Source: Macrothele yani (taxonomy: Eukaryota > Arthropoda > Arachnida > Araneae > Macrothelidae). From it: 64,000 nucleotides of DNA. Positions 20,250 to 31,770 of the stretch are shown one piece after another; positions within the stretch are counted from its first letter, which is position 1, and every line of letters starts with the position of its first letter. Position numbers and translations under genes: made by a program. Below the pieces are notes generated by a model. The model searched no databases. It was not told the DNA's origin and worked only from the letters and a program-made list of their open reading frames with translations. The stretch lies in NCBI GenBank assembly GCA_039090855.1, contig CM077002.1, positions 83,022,194-83,086,193 on the forward strand. Reading direction: 5' to 3'.

Positions 20250-21110
20250 ACAATTTGGCCTGAGTCAGTAAATCGTAAGACCACCACCGTACTGGGCAAT
20301 ACATTCGGCAACACGACGTGGCATCCAGTGGAAAAGTCCCCAATGGTGTCCTGAAGTACTGCTGACGAGACGTCGTTTACCGGTGTCCATAATTCATCGG
20401 CATTGGAAGGGGGGTCGAGCAGAGGCGTTAAATCGTCTACCAATGACGTTCCATTCGTTCTCGATTGGGGGGAAGGCTGGGGATTGCGCTGGCCAGAGCA
20501 GCACGTAGACACCTTGTAAATATTTTCTGCTAATGCTGGAAGCGTGCGGGAGGGCGTTATCTTATTAGAACTGAGCATCGGGGATACCATGGAGATACAG
20601 CGACAAAACAGGCTGTAGCACGACATCAACGTATCGTCGTGCTGTCATTGTGCCCACTACGCATACGAGAAGCGAACGGCTGTTGAAACTGATAACGCCA
20701 CAAACCATGACACTATGCTGAGGAACCGTATGACGTTCATAGACGGCGGCAAGATCTGCCTCTCAATTGAAAAAATGTCATCTCTATACTCTCAATAGGA
20801 AATCATCGGCGCTGTGGCAGAAGAGAAATTCGTCGCTGAATACGATACGGTTCCATTTGTCCAGCCATACATGTCTGGTACGGCACCACTGCAACCTCGC
20901 ACAACCATATGCTGCTGTGAGTGGCAGTCGTCGCAACGGCTGGCGAGAACGCGAACATACATTAGCCAATCTGCGATTCATAATCCGTGTCCATACGAGT
21001 ACGTCCACAGCTGCCTGTATGCCTCGTCGAATGCTGTCCGTAGTGGAGTGTGAGGCTGTTATATCTTGCCATCCAATGCGGCAATGAAAGCTTTCGGACA
21101 GAGTCAAGAA
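20250..21110 (-). pseudogene. Tc1-like transposase (fifth lineage), catalytic domain, frameshifted
   Basis: Reading down the minus strand, 20784-21107 gives RRGIQAAVDVLVWTRIMNRR, then LRRLPLTAAYGCARLQWCRT and KWNRIVFSDEFLFCHSADDF, which has the first catalytic Asp. After a frame change and a stretch with stops, 20165-20629 gives CYSLFCRCIS, VYVLLWPAQS in another frame, PIENEWNVIGRR (third acidic residue) and the C-terminal half. The second Asp (normally QQDNA) sits after two stop codons at about 20555-20575. The N-terminal DNA-binding domain is largely missing and no inverted ends were found. This lineage is distinct from the other four by sequence. Confidence 0.75.
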
Positions 21111-21520
21111 AGAAACTTACTATTTGCAAAACATTGTTGCACAATGTTAAGTGTGTTTTGCATATTCAAGACTAAATAGTTTAAGTAGTTTTTCTCTTTA
21201 GTGCTATAATTCTTAATTTTTACTTATTTACTTGGTTACTTATATTCTGTATTTTCATATAAATTGGAAAAGGTCACTAGACACTGCTACACGACAGTTA
21301 TACCTTTTTTATGCGTGATCGTAAGGCATTTCAAAGAGGCTGGCCTTAGTTCTGTAAAAGAATAAAACTTGCATGATATGATTAACTTTGGCGGAAATGT
21401 TTTGTGTAGTGCTTAGTACTGGTATAAAACAAGGGCAATCGTTTTAATTATAACATGCACATTTGTGTTAAACGCAATAAAGTGTAATAAGTTTGGTTTT
21501 ACGAAAACTACCTGTAAAAA
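21111..21520. other. AT-rich stretch with no recognised feature
   Basis: Nothing with coding or repeat similarity was noticed before the direct repeat at 21521. Confidence 0.45.
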
Positions 21521-21640
21521 TTCAATTCCCCAGCGGTGACCGAATAACAATTTTTCGGTTGCTGTGTGTTGCTAAAACGTGGAAAGGGCGATGTCTTTGT
21601 TTATTCACTGACGCCACGTATTTGGAGGATTTTCACTTTG
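21521..21640 (+). repeat. Direct repeat, left copy (SINE-body-like)
   Basis: Matches 24084-24203 at roughly 95 percent by eye: ttcaattccccagcggtgac, cgaataacaatttttc, gttgctgtgtgttg and gcgatgtctttgtttattca. It lacks the tRNA-like head that precedes the right copy, starting within the B-box remnant. Confidence 0.85.
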
Positions 21641-21875
21641 GAGTTCAACAACAAATTTTATTGAGAACCACTTTTTGGCACATTACAATATAAAAACAAG
21701 TAAACATGTGAAAAACATGTAATGGACATTCGTATAAAATGGCCCGGATTCAATCCGAGATGAAGTATATACAATGACTCGCATAAAGTCAAAGGGACAG
21801 TCCTTTCGGAAAAGTCTGTGAACACATACAGGTATGGGGGAACAAGAAGGAATTGGGAAGATCAAGTCATAGGAG

Positions 21876-23665
21876 TCATGAAAGTTGAAATATACTGGGC
21901 ACTAGGCACGGCGCAAAGTAACAACTCTTTTTCACAAAGTCTTGAAGCACAGTCACAACCCAGCGCAGCTGGGAGTCAACTTCATTTGCATTATACGTAC
22001 ATTGAGAGAGATATGTGGCATAGTCAAACGACTGATCTTTGGCTAACGCAAAGAGACGACACAGTTGTCGAAGAGATAAAGGCATATTACGCACGCTATT
22101 AGCTTTACAAAACAACTCAAACTTCACCTGTAGTGCAGCTTCAGCAAGTTCTGCTGGGGCAGCAGTGAGGCCACACCCTCGCGGAGATGCAGGAGGAGAA
22201 CGAGTGCTGAAGGAAGACCGGGAACGGTAGACCCGTGGGCGTCCTCGTTTAGCTGTAACGCCAGGAATGAGGAAGACGCTGCGTTTATCACTCCGGGAGT
22301 GGGGATCACTCACGAAGTCATCGTCAGGAGACGGGTCAGTTCCCAGAGTATTGACCACGCTGGCAGGCACAGACAGAATAGCAGGAGGTAGAACACCACA
22401 GGTAGGAGCTGAAGCAGGAGCAGCGGACGAAACAGCAGAAGATTCCATAACCGATGGAGTTTCAAAAGAAGCATCAGAAGAAAGCTCCCAATCACATCCG
22501 GAACCCGCGTTGTCCAAGGAACCAGGCAGGGCAGTAGCAGCAGGAGCCGAAGACACCGGAAATAGAGGGAAGGGATCCGCAAGAAGTGGCAAAGGCGACG
22601 AAGAGGGAACACCTTGGTCCGACTCAGAGGTTGCTGTCGACAAGGGAATATCCACTGCGGGAGGCACAGTCGTCTGTCGAGGAAGTGACGGGAGAGCAGA
22701 AGCAGGAGCAAGAGTGGGACAATCCGCTTTGTGATGCCCAAACGCCATGCATTTATCACAGTGATATGATGTAAGGAGGGCAATGCGTCGGACATGACCA
22801 TCGCACTTAACTGCCAGCTTTGTTGGGCAGCAAGCAATATCGTCCGGGAAGGCAAACACCATCTGCGCAGTGCGTCTAACACTGAGGATGGAGCGATCCT
22901 CTGCATCGCGTGGTGCAGTGGAAAAAGTGCTAATACGGCCGACAACCCGACCGACGGTAGAAAGGGCGGCATAGAACATTGAATCGGTCACCTCTGGAGG
23001 GACAGGGTACAATGATACAGCGACAGTATGCTGTGTAACGGGTTCCTGCAGGAGGAGTTGATTCCGGATAAGTAGTCCAGTCTGAAGAACAGTGACAGCT
23101 ACGGCTGCTTCCGTGAAGTACATGATGACAAACCGCGGACTACGAGACATGTTCAGTATGGCTAAAGAGGAGAACTGGCGTTTGACAGCAGTAGCATAAA
23201 TCTTAAGAAGCGTGTTAGGCAAGGCCTCAAAGCAAACTCCTTGCGCTAGAATAGATGAAAATGACGTACCGGGACAGGAATCTGACGGAAGATCAAGAAG
23301 AATCTCATCGCCTTCATGACGTAAGTAGGGTTGAAGCGTACTAGCATCCTTGTACAAAGGAGGCGACGCACGAGAAGCCAAGGCAGCTGTAACCACAGAA
23401 TAGGATAGTTGCTGTAGGGGAAGAGATGAGGGTAAAGGAAGAGCACTGTCCGACGTGTCCATGACGTCATCAGCCGTCACAGATGAAGAAGTAGTAGATG
23501 AGACGCAAGCTGAGGAGCTCCGGAAACACGTCGGGATGACGCACCTGAAGAAGGCAGCTGAACAACGGTGGAAGATGACTTAGCAACGCCACCGAGCGGG
23601 AGTCCAGGAACGGAAGAGCCAGAACTAGGTAAAGCAAACTCATCATCCCCACCGGATGACGCCAT
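21876..23665 (-). pseudogene. LINE-type ORF1 protein with CCHC zinc knuckle, one frameshift
   Basis: The long frame 21876-23480 encodes 534 residues. An ATG at 23663-23665 starts MASSGGDDEFALPSSGSSVP in another frame. A single frame change at about 23500-23530 would join them, suggesting an original protein of about 590 residues. The middle has an RRM-like stretch (VAVSLYPVPPEVTDSMFYAA) followed by one zinc knuckle, CDKCMAFGHHKADC (C-x2-C-x4-H-x4-C). A long Ser/Pro/Ala-rich low-complexity region follows, then a conserved-looking end (PLSLRQLCRLFALAKDQSFD). ORF1 proteins of I/Jockey-type retrotransposons have this order and bind the element RNA. No reverse transcriptase follows downstream. CpG and GC content are higher than the surroundings. 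A domesticated gene or a gag of another element class is possible. Confidence 0.65.
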
Positions 23666-24021
23666 TACTAAGTGCGGCGCCCAGCAGCTTTTCTACCTAG
23701 CTCGACCAGAAGGTAAACAAAGCTTATAATGAAGAAAATAACGTACTTACGAATCGGAAAGTAAAACAAAACGATGCGCTAGACCTTTAGACACACGAAA
23801 AACACAAAATTGTAAGTCGGAGGGCACTGGAAACTGAACTTTGGACTCGAAAATATCGGAGCTGACGACGAACACAACCAGACCCAAACTTTGGATCTAC
23901 CTGCTATAATTGACATATAGCCAATGCCGTTAATGCCCACCAGATGGAGACGTCTCAGTAGCTGAGCCCATCTTACGGATGAATGATGTCAGCAGCTGGC
24001 AGAAAAAACACACACAGCACC
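23666..24021 (-). other. Probable 5' leader of the ORF1 element
   Basis: This GC-richer stretch lies directly upstream (minus strand) of the ORF1 start. It has no coding similarity. Its outer limit was not defined. Confidence 0.4.
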
Positions 24022-24203
24022 GTGGATTGTTGGCCACCGTGGTGTAAGGCTAACGCGCTCGGCTAGATATCGGGAGATCTGGGATTCAATTCCCCAGCGG
24101 TGACCGAATAACAATTTTTCTGTTGCTGTGTGTTGATAAAACGTGGAAAGAGCGATGTCTTTGTTTATTCACTGACGTACTGTATTTGGAGCTTTTTCAC
24201 ATA
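24022..24203 (+). mobile_element. tRNA-headed SINE (family C) or right flanking repeat
   Basis: A tRNA-like head, ggccaccgtggtgtaaggct and aacgcgctcggc (A box), then gggattcaattcccc (B box), leads into the body shared with 21521-21640. The presence of A and B boxes favours a SINE. The other copy lacks the head. Confidence 0.6.
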
Positions 24204-24350
24204 CCTGTAGGTTCCAAAGAAGTCGAATTATTAAAACGCCCGTAAAACCTAATTATTTAAATATTAAATAAAACCGAATTTAAAAATTTCAGTAATTGGA
24301 AGCTAATAAATTACTGCAAAGGGCCTCGAAGATATTCTTTGCAGGGGGGG

Positions 24351-24440
24351 GTCTTGTACGCCACTGGAGTCAGCGGCCCTAATTTAGTGACGGCCGTCTG
24401 TTGTAACTCATTGTGTTGCTCACGGTGGGCGTTAATCCTG
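24351..24440 (+). mobile_element. SINE family A fragment (3' half)
   Basis: gccactggagtcagcggccc, taatttagtgacggccgtct and gttgctcacggtgggcgtta follow the family A body and 3' end order with many substitutions. The head and A tail are absent. Confidence 0.65.
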
Positions 24441-25977
24441 GACACACATATACAAAAGACTATGAGTGCGGGCGCTAACAAAGAAAGACACTCCACTTCA
24501 TTTTAACTAACCAACCGATGTGAGACCTGCATCCAGACAGCAGCTTGAAACAGAATGCCACTCTCCACCTAAGCACACGGAATACAGAACCCAACAGACT
24601 TAAGAAACAGCTTGTTCAAGAGTAAGTGCATCAGCAAGTGCAAATCGACAACGTGAAGGGTAGTATTATATTAATTACATGGAAGGCACAAAGTATTACA
24701 AATATTTAATGAAACATAAGCTTTTAAATTTTTGAATAATTGAAGACAGTTCTGTAGCTTGTAACATTCACAGACGGACTAACGTGAGGAATAACTTTAT
24801 TCCGTCAAGGACTGACTTTATTCAAAGATCAAATCGTAGGCGTAGTGTCAGGGGGCACGTACCCCTCAACTTTAGAAAATTTAAATGCGAGGACAAGTCT
24901 ACAATGGGCCAGAAAATATGAATGGGAGGTTTAATGGAGTTGCTACGAAGTTCCAAAAGGAAGAACCAAAAGCTTTGTGCACACAAACTGTTATGTACTC
25001 CTTTTAGATTTGGCTGTGATTCCTTTCTTGTCAGGAAGTCAAATCTCAATAAAATGCTATCAATGTAGAAAACTCATTATACTCATTATATAACATTATT
25101 CATGTACCAGCAAAAAACAAACAAAAAAAACCCCTGAAATTTAAGAGCATTTGGGAAAAAAAGGAACTTTTTTTTCAGGAAACTTAGCATCTTGTCAAAA
25201 ATACATTGGACTGTTCTTCATTGTTTATTATCAGAAGTGATTGAAAAGTAATGTATAACAAAAAAAAGTTTGTTATTGAATTTATAAGACCCAAATTTTG
25301 TGACATTTACAGACGAACTGTTCCCAAAATGATCTCCCACCAAAAGGAAAGCATCAGTTTTCACTTATTCGTGCCCCCGCCCCCAATTTTTGGTCACCCT
25401 TGCCTATGATCAAATCTACACAAATATTGCTACGATTTGAAACTGGATAATACATACTTCGAGAAGATATACTATCTGGAAATTGTGAATATTTATTCAT
25501 TTTTCATTCTTTGGTGATCATTTTTAACAGTCGAAAAATACCTTTTGATAAGGGTCGTACCTAACGAATGTCCTAGTATATAAAATAGACTTATGTATTT
25601 TTTTAAATGACACCTAGAAACAGCGATATTCGAAGAAACACACACTACCTTTCCTTACGAGAAAAATCGCACACACGAAAAATTTAGAATACACCAAACA
25701 TTTTACCTTCATCCACGAATTTTTCTAATACGTTGTTTAAAAATCACAATATTGTGAAACACAAAAATGAACTTTTACATCTCCCAATGGAAAAAATATT
25801 GCATCAGCTTTGATATACTAATGCATGACAAGAGATGCTGTGCTCTATGTAATAACCATGTTCACAATGTTTTGTGTGATTACTATATCTAGTAAACTAA
25901 AAAAATAAGCTTGTAGTTGCTTTCGTAGAGGCACCACCTTTGTAAGGGATCCGCGGTTATGCAGAGGTCTTCCGCAT
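24441..25977. other. AT-rich DNA with no recognised feature
   Basis: About 1.5 kb with poly-A and poly-T runs, no coding similarity and no element ends. Confidence 0.5.
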
Positions 25978-26134
25978 TCGCCTATTCTTCTTTCGCCTAT
26001 TCTTGCTACGTCGAAAGTTAATGGGTTCCGCCATTTTAGGCGAGGAAAGAATTCTTGATTCGCCTATTCCTGTCTCGCCTAAAACTTTGACCTGCTAGAG
26101 GGGAGGGATTCACCTGGAGCAAACTTCCTTTTTC

Positions 26135-26613
26135 CCCTATTCTTGTTTAGCCTATTCCTGCTACGTCGAAAGTTAATGGGGTAATAAAATTCTATTATAT
26201 TATTTCGCTTAAGCTTTGGCGGAGTGATTTCAGAAAGAGATACATATTTACCTCCCGTGGTTTTGTTTTAAATCGAAACACTAAATCTTTCGTGCGTAAA
26301 AAAAAAGAAAGGACAATTTTTCTCGTGAAAAAAAAAAAAAGCTAGTTTTATCCCTAGAGTTTAAAACTAGTTTTATTTCTTTAATCGCAAAAAAAAAAAA
26401 GCCAAGTAGAAAACAAAGTTGCGCATAACATTTATAATTTTAAAAAAGGAAGGGGGGGGGGGGGGAGCTATTACATTATTTCACATAAGCTTTGACGGAG
26501 TGATTTAAATAAAAAAGATACATCTTTACCTTCCGTGATTTTTTTTTTATCGAAACACTAAATCTTTCGTGCGTTAATGTAAGAGACATCAAATGCTGAG
26601 TAAAAAGTAATAA
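26135..26613. repeat. Inner inverted repeat, left arm
   Basis: Inverted match to 30241-30700. It contains a direct duplication of its own: 26190-26320 and 26465-26580 both carry aagctttggcggagtgattt (or close) and aaatcgaaacactaaatctt. Long A and G runs separate the sub-blocks. Confidence 0.8.
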
Positions 26614-26744
26614 ACAGAAGGTAGTCGTCAGCGTGATTAAAATTTAAGTATGTCGTCCAATCAAAATCGTGAGAAACTATAGTGAGGGGTGGGGGAGGGG
26701 TTATGTGGGTGTACGGCAGAATTCAAGAAAGCGTTGATAATGAA

Positions 26745-27067
26745 TTGGGCCGCGGGTGGCATAGTGGGCAACGTTCGTGACTGTCACGGAAAGGGCTTCA
26801 GGTTCGATCCCAGGCAGGTACGAACGCTCGATCCACTAAATTTCCACCGTGCGTCGGATGGGCACGTTAAGCCGTCGGACCCCGGGTACTGCCCCCCCCC
26901 CTCGGTAATAAATAAGGACGTCTTCCTCTCCCTATCTACTTCGCTTCCGTGTCACTTTCCTATCGGGCACTCTAGCCCAAATCTCCTAGCTTCCTATTTC
27001 TAAGGATTGTTTAAGACTTGGGATCAGACACTCCCTTCCTAAAATCCTCTACATATGATCATTTGAT
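26745..27067 (+). mobile_element. SINE family B, full-length, with target duplication
   Basis: The head is gggccgcgggtggcatagtg, the B box caggttcgatcccagg, and the body aggtacgaacgctcgatcca, gtgcgtcggatgggcacgtt and tcactttcctatcgggcact, with a 3' end tcctctacatatgatcattt. An exact 13-bp duplication, cgttgataatgaa, lies at 26732-26744 and 27068-27080. The 3' tail is not poly-A but a short (TGATC)-like end, unlike family A. This is the best defined copy of the family. Confidence 0.9.
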
Positions 27068-27080
27068 CGTTGATAATGAA

Positions 27081-27446
27081 AGGTAAACAAGAGTAAAAGA
27101 TAGAGGGAGGTTGATGCGGGGTCCGGACTAAACCTCACCGGACATTTGCCCAACCGCACATTTGCCCACTATGGATGATAATATGTAACGTCGGAGAACG
27201 TTTCCGTTCCAGTCTAGCAAAATTGATCACATAAATTTTTATGGAACGTATAAAAATTGCACTTTGTTTTAGAAATGCTAAAATTTAAGGGGGTTACTCC
27301 CAAACCTAAACTTATATATATTAAATTTGTTATGGGTTCAAAAAGCTCAAACTTAAATCACAAGACAACGCCATCAACAAAGTAGCAGCGCACTTAAAAA
27401 TTTGGAAAAGTTTAAATTTAAGGGGTGTTAACCCGCTAAATGTAAA
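27081..27446. other. AT-rich spacer with a short word-repeat remnant
   Basis: At 27147-27176 cggacatttgcccaaccgca followed by catttgccc repeats the word acatttgccc, a style also seen at the ends of the MULE at 47.2 kb. The rest is AT-rich without recognised content. Confidence 0.4.
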
Positions 27447-27768
27447 CTTGGGCCGCGGGTGGCCTAGTGGGCAACGTTCGTGACTGCCACGGAAAGGACC
27501 TCAGGTTCGATCCCAGCAGGTACGAATGCTCGATCCACTAAATATCCGCCGTGCGTCGGATGGTCACGTTAAGCCGTCAGACACTGGGTACTGCCCCCCC
27601 CTCGTAATAAATAAGTGCGTCTTCCTCCCCTTTCTACTTCGCTTCCGGTGTCACTTTCCTGTCGGGCACTCTAGCCCAAATCTCCTAGCTTCCTATTTCT
27701 AAGGGTTGTTTAAGACCTGTGGTCAGACACTCTCTTCCTAAAATCCTCTACATAGCATTGGATCGGAT
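27447..27768 (+). mobile_element. SINE family B, second plus-strand copy
   Basis: Near-identical to the copy at 26745, with head gggccgcgggtggcctagtg, B box aggttcgatcccagcagg and end tcctctacatagcattggat. The flanking duplication is weak (taaatgt on each side). It abuts the 3' tail of the RTE copy. Confidence 0.88.
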
Positions 27769-29385
27769 AAATGTCATCAACATCATCATTGCCAACCATT
27801 AGCAATCCACTGCTGGACGAAGGTCTCTCGAAGCATCTTCCACAACGGTCTGTCTTGTGCCAGTGTCCTCCATGTTACTCCCGCATACTTTCGAATTTCA
27901 TCCACCCATCTCCCATGTGGTCTTCTTTTGGATCTTTTCCTGTCCTTTGGAATCCAATCTAAAATTTCGGCTGTCCATCGATGGTCTGTCCTTCTGGCAG
28001 TATGTCCAGCCCATTGCCATTTCAGAGATTTAACTCTGATCATGATGTATTCCACTCTTGTCATTTTTCGGATCCACGAGTTCCCCTTCTTATCTCTCCT
28101 GGTTACACCAAGCATGCACCTCTCCATGCTTCTTTGAGTTGTCAGCAGCCTTTGTATGTCTCTTTTAGTTAAGGTCCACGTCTCTGCACCATATGTAAGC
28201 ACTGGAAGGATGCATTGATCAAACACTTTTCTTTTAAGACATAATGGCATATTGCTCTTGAAAATTATGCTGTTTCTTCCAAAAGCTCTCCAGGCAAGTT
28301 TTGTACGCCGATTAATTTCTTCATCGATGTGACCCTCACTTGATATCTGCTGTCCAAGATAAACGTACGTACCTGTTATCTCCAGCTTTTCTCCATCAAT
28401 CGATAAATCTTCATTTCTTGTTAAAGCATTGTACATCACTTTTGTCTTCTGAAAGTTCATTTTTAATCCCACTTCTTTACTCTTGTCAGCAAGTTCCTGG
28501 ATCATATTCTGAAGCTCTGATGGGGTAGTTGCAAAAATGACTACGTCATCAGAAAAACGAAGATGAGTTAGATAATCCCCATTAATCTTTATTCCTTTGT
28601 TTTCCCAGTTCAGTGATTGAAAGACATTTTCCAATGTGGCATTAAAGAGCTTCGGAGATATGGTGTCCCTTTGTCTCCCTCCCTTTCCAATTTTTATGTG
28701 TGTTGTATTTTCAAACAGCCGAATCTTTGCACTTGCATTTTCATAGATGTTATTAATAATATTAATGTATGCATCTTCAATACCGCAGGATTTCAAAGCC
28801 ATTGTAACTGCTGATGGTTTCACCGAATCAAAGGTCTTTTCATAATCGATAAAAGCCATGCACAATGGAAGCTCATATTCCCTCGCTCTTTCAATTAGTT
28901 CTCTCAGTACGTGGATATGATCTATTGTGCTGTAACCACTCCTGAATCCAGCTTGTTCTCTCGGTTGAGCCATGTCTAGTGTTACCTTCAAGCGGTGTGA
29001 AAGAACTTTAGTGAAGATTTTATAAACCACTGATAGGAGGCTGATAGGTCTGTAGTTCCTGAGATCCACAATGTCACCTTTTTTATGAAGCAGGATCATT
29101 GTAGCGTTGTTCCAATCCTCGGGAATCATCCCTTCATTAAGGCATCGAGTGAAAACTTGGGCGAGTACTGTTTCAATTTCTCCACTTGCTTCTTGTATGA
29201 TGTCTACAGTAATTCCATCTTCTCCTGGAGCTTTCCCCCGCTTCATGTTCTTGATTGCATGTGCAACCTCTGCTGGGAGGACTGGAAGAACTCTGGTACT
29301 GGTACCTTTCATGATGTCTGGAGTACATGAATTATCTTTTTTACATAATTTCGAGTAGAAATCTTTCATTCTTGTCAAAATGTCG
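27769..29385 (-). mobile_element. RTE-type non-LTR retrotransposon, 5'-truncated copy 1
   Basis: The minus-strand copy ends in a short (TGATGATGT)-like microsatellite tail at 27769-27790, typical of RTE elements. It is cut off at its 5' side near 29385, so the apurinic endonuclease domain is missing. Confidence 0.85.
27786..29378 (-). CDS. RTE-type reverse transcriptase, open but 5'-truncated (530 codons)
   Basis: The frame is open for 530 residues, so it has decayed little. Reverse transcriptase blocks are present in order: GKAPGEDGITVDIIQE, NYRPISLLSVVYKIFTKVL, EQAGFRSGYSTIDHI, MAFIDYEKTFDSV, GGRQRDTISPKLFNATLE, LRFSDDVVIFATTPSELQNM and YVYLGQQIS. The catalytic F-A-D-D is changed to F-S-D-D here, and R-Q-R-D replaces the R-Q-G-D seen in copy 2. 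A C-terminal region with WAGHTARR and the basic RKRSKRRPHGRW follows. The family nicks DNA with an N-terminal endonuclease and copies its RNA at the nick; this copy lacks the endonuclease and must be inactive. The apparent start at 29378 is an internal Met. Confidence 0.9.
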   Translation of the reverse strand: MTRMKDFYSKLCKKDNSCTPDIMKGTSTRVLPVLPAEVAHAIKNMKRGKAPGEDGITVDIIQEASGEIETVLAQVFTRCLNEGMIPEDWNNATMILLHKKGDIVDLRNYRPISLLSVVYKIFTKVLSHRLKVTLDMAQPREQAGFRSGYSTIDHIHVLRELIERAREYELPLCMAFIDYEKTFDSVKPSAVTMALKSCGIEDAYINIINNIYENASAKIRLFENTTHIKIGKGGRQRDTISPKLFNATLENVFQSLNWENKGIKINGDYLTHLRFSDDVVIFATTPSELQNMIQELADKSKEVGLKMNFQKTKVMYNALTRNEDLSIDGEKLEITGTYVYLGQQISSEGHIDEEINRRTKLAWRAFGRNSIIFKSNMPLCLKRKVFDQCILPVLTYGAETWTLTKRDIQRLLTTQRSMERCMLGVTRRDKKGNSWIRKMTRVEYIMIRVKSLKWQWAGHTARRTDHRWTAEILDWIPKDRKRSKRRPHGRWVDEIRKYAGVTWRTLAQDRPLWKMLRETFVQQWIANGWQ

Positions 29386-30240
29386 CCTCTATTTCGCCTC
29401 TATACTAACATATATAATCTTATTTAATATATAATCTTATTTAATCAAACTCCTTATATTGGAAAAATCCCTATCCGTTTGTAAGAAAACAAAATTGTTA
29501 CAAACGAAAGTATAGGATATGGAGGAACTCTCCGCTAGGAACCATTTTCCAGCCGTAACACTGGGAGTGCATTATTGAAACCACAGATGAAAATAAAAGG
29601 CAGCACGTTATGCCGTAATGCTTACAAGGTATCTGTGCTAAAGAGCACTTTTGCAAACTAGAAGCTATAAATTTTAAGTTAGACACATTAAGTATGTATA
29701 TAATTAAAAAATAAAATGAGACAGAATTAGACACAACATATTGATTCTGAGCAGCTTACGAAGGACATAAGCTTAAGTCTTATTTGTAGGTTTTAAATGG
29801 TAAAGATAATATTTGGTACGGGCACATAAGAAATGATATTTGTAAAAATCTGAGGATATATCAGTTACATTATAATATTCCCCTCAGATTACTGAGAACC
29901 TACTAGCATTATGATAGTAAAAAACTCATTAGCGTTGGACTCCCCTTTGTATACGGTGCGGCTCTTTTGACTCAACATGAAGTGGTAAAAAGCATTTAAG
30001 TCGCCATAAATGAAACTGTGGCTGCCATACATCAGCTTTTTTAGTGACTTCTGAATTCTGTTATGAGTGCCACAGAAATTTTAGTTATCCACCCACCCTC
30101 CGAAGTAGAACAGGACAAGTAGCTGGCACATTAGGCTCAGATAATATTAAAGATGTAGAGCCACAACTTTACTAGCTTCTTTCCCAGATAGTTCTTTACT
30201 CTTGGCCTTTGAACTGAAGAGGTAAACAATTATGTCATCG
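29386..30240. other. AT-rich remainder of the foldback loop
   Basis: No coding similarity noticed between the RTE truncation point and the inner right arm. Confidence 0.45.
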
Positions 30241-30700
30241 TTTCTTTTGCTTTTTACTCAGCATTTGATGTCTTATACATTAGCACACGGAAGATTTAGT
30301 GTTTTGATTTAAAAAACAACAACACGGGAAGTAAAGATGTATCTTTTTTTTTAAATCACTCCGTCAAAGCTTATGCGAAATAATGTAACAGCATCCCCCC
30401 TCCCTTTTTTAAAATTATAAATGTTTTGCACAGTTTTGTTTTCTACTTGGCTTTTTTTCTCGATTAAAGAAATAAAACTAGTTTCAAACCCTAGGGATAA
30501 AACTAGCTTTTTTTTTCACGGGAAAAATTGTCCTTTTTTTTTAACATACGAAAGATTTATTGTTTCGATTAAAAAAAAAAACACAGGAGGTAAAGATGTA
30601 TCTTTGTTTTAAATCACTCCGCCAAAGCTTAAGCGAAATAATGTAATAGCATTTTCTCGCTCCATTAACTTTTGACGTAGATGGAATAGGTGAAACAAGT
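30241..30700. repeat. Inner inverted repeat, right arm
   Basis: This matches the left arm in reverse: tttactcagcatttgatgtc, aaatcactccgtcaaagctt and gtttcaaaccctagggataa (left: gtttaaaactctagggataa on the same strand). It ends with ccattaacttttgacgtaga and gaataggtgaaacaag, the same edge words as the outer arms. Confidence 0.8.
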
Positions 30701-31770
30701 GTTGTGGCGGAAATCTCAGACACGTTATGTAAGGTGATAATAGATAGCCAAAAGTAAACCTGAAGGACTTCACACTCTCACAGAATATCGAAAGAATATC
30801 GAATATATGTGTTCACACTCTCACAGAATATCGAAAGAATCTTTTTGCCCAAATAAAAAAAACGCAAATTCTATGTTCTAAAATTCAGGTAGCACCCAAG
30901 AACTCAAGTATCCACATTAATTTGATTTCCCAGCAGAAGGAAAAAGAAGCAAAAAAAAAAAAAAAAAAAATTATGGTTGTCTTAGTTAGTATGATGTCAT
31001 GCTTCACTTTACTCCTAACTTGAGTCGAAACAATAAAAATTGAAATATTGCACACAAAAAAAATATATATATTACTTTTTCTTAGGGCAAGTGCTTTGTA
31101 ACAACTCACTAACTAAGTAATCCTGTAACTGTTACTAATACTGACATGTTCTATCAATTGTGCAAATTATCATCATACCTATTCAGATTTAAGCTCACTC
31201 AAAAAAAATCTTCAATGCAAAAATTCACACTATGCTAATAACCCCAAATTCTACACTATTCATTTAAACACTGTTATGTATGCAAATTGCTCCAAAAAAA
31301 ATATTTATATATGCAAAACACTAGAAATAACATATGCACTAAACACTAAATTATATTGTTGCTAACTTTGAAATTTGGAGAAATATATATATCTATACAC
31401 CCTGAAGCTTCGACTTAATCCGTACTCTACGATTTATCAATAGCAGTGAAGATACACAAAACAAAAATTATTGTTTACTGAAACCCTGTGTTATTCTACC
31501 TTGCACTATTATAACCCCAACTCAACCTTTAATTTCCACTGGTGTATGCTCTTACAAAATTTTCAGAAACTACTCTGCTATTTTCATTTAACAACAACTT
31601 ATCAGTATTATTACAACACTTTGGAATTATTTGGCATTCAGTGTCTTCAATAAAAATTGAGCCATGGCACGCATCCTAGGTCACGGCACCATTGATGTTG
31701 TGGCGGAAATCTCAGCCACGTTATGTAAGGGGATTATAATAGATAGCCAAAAGTAAACCTGAAGGAAAAT
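30701..31770. repeat. About 70-bp direct repeats 1 kb apart
   Basis: gttgtggcggaaatctcaga...ccaaaagtaaacctgaagga occurs at 30701-30768 and, with few differences, at 31696-31767. Between them is AT-rich DNA plus a small duplication of ttcacactctcacagaatat (30768 and 30813). They might mark a duplicated insertion site or an excision and repair event. Confidence 0.7.

Noticed and set aside
22267..22972. 155- and 220-residue frames opposite or overlapping ORF1
   Set aside because: They are low-complexity shadows of the Ser/Pro/Ala-rich part of the zinc-knuckle ORF1.
27928..28814. Plus-strand frames opposite the RTE reverse transcriptase
   Set aside because: They are antisense shadows of a clear 530-codon reverse transcriptase.
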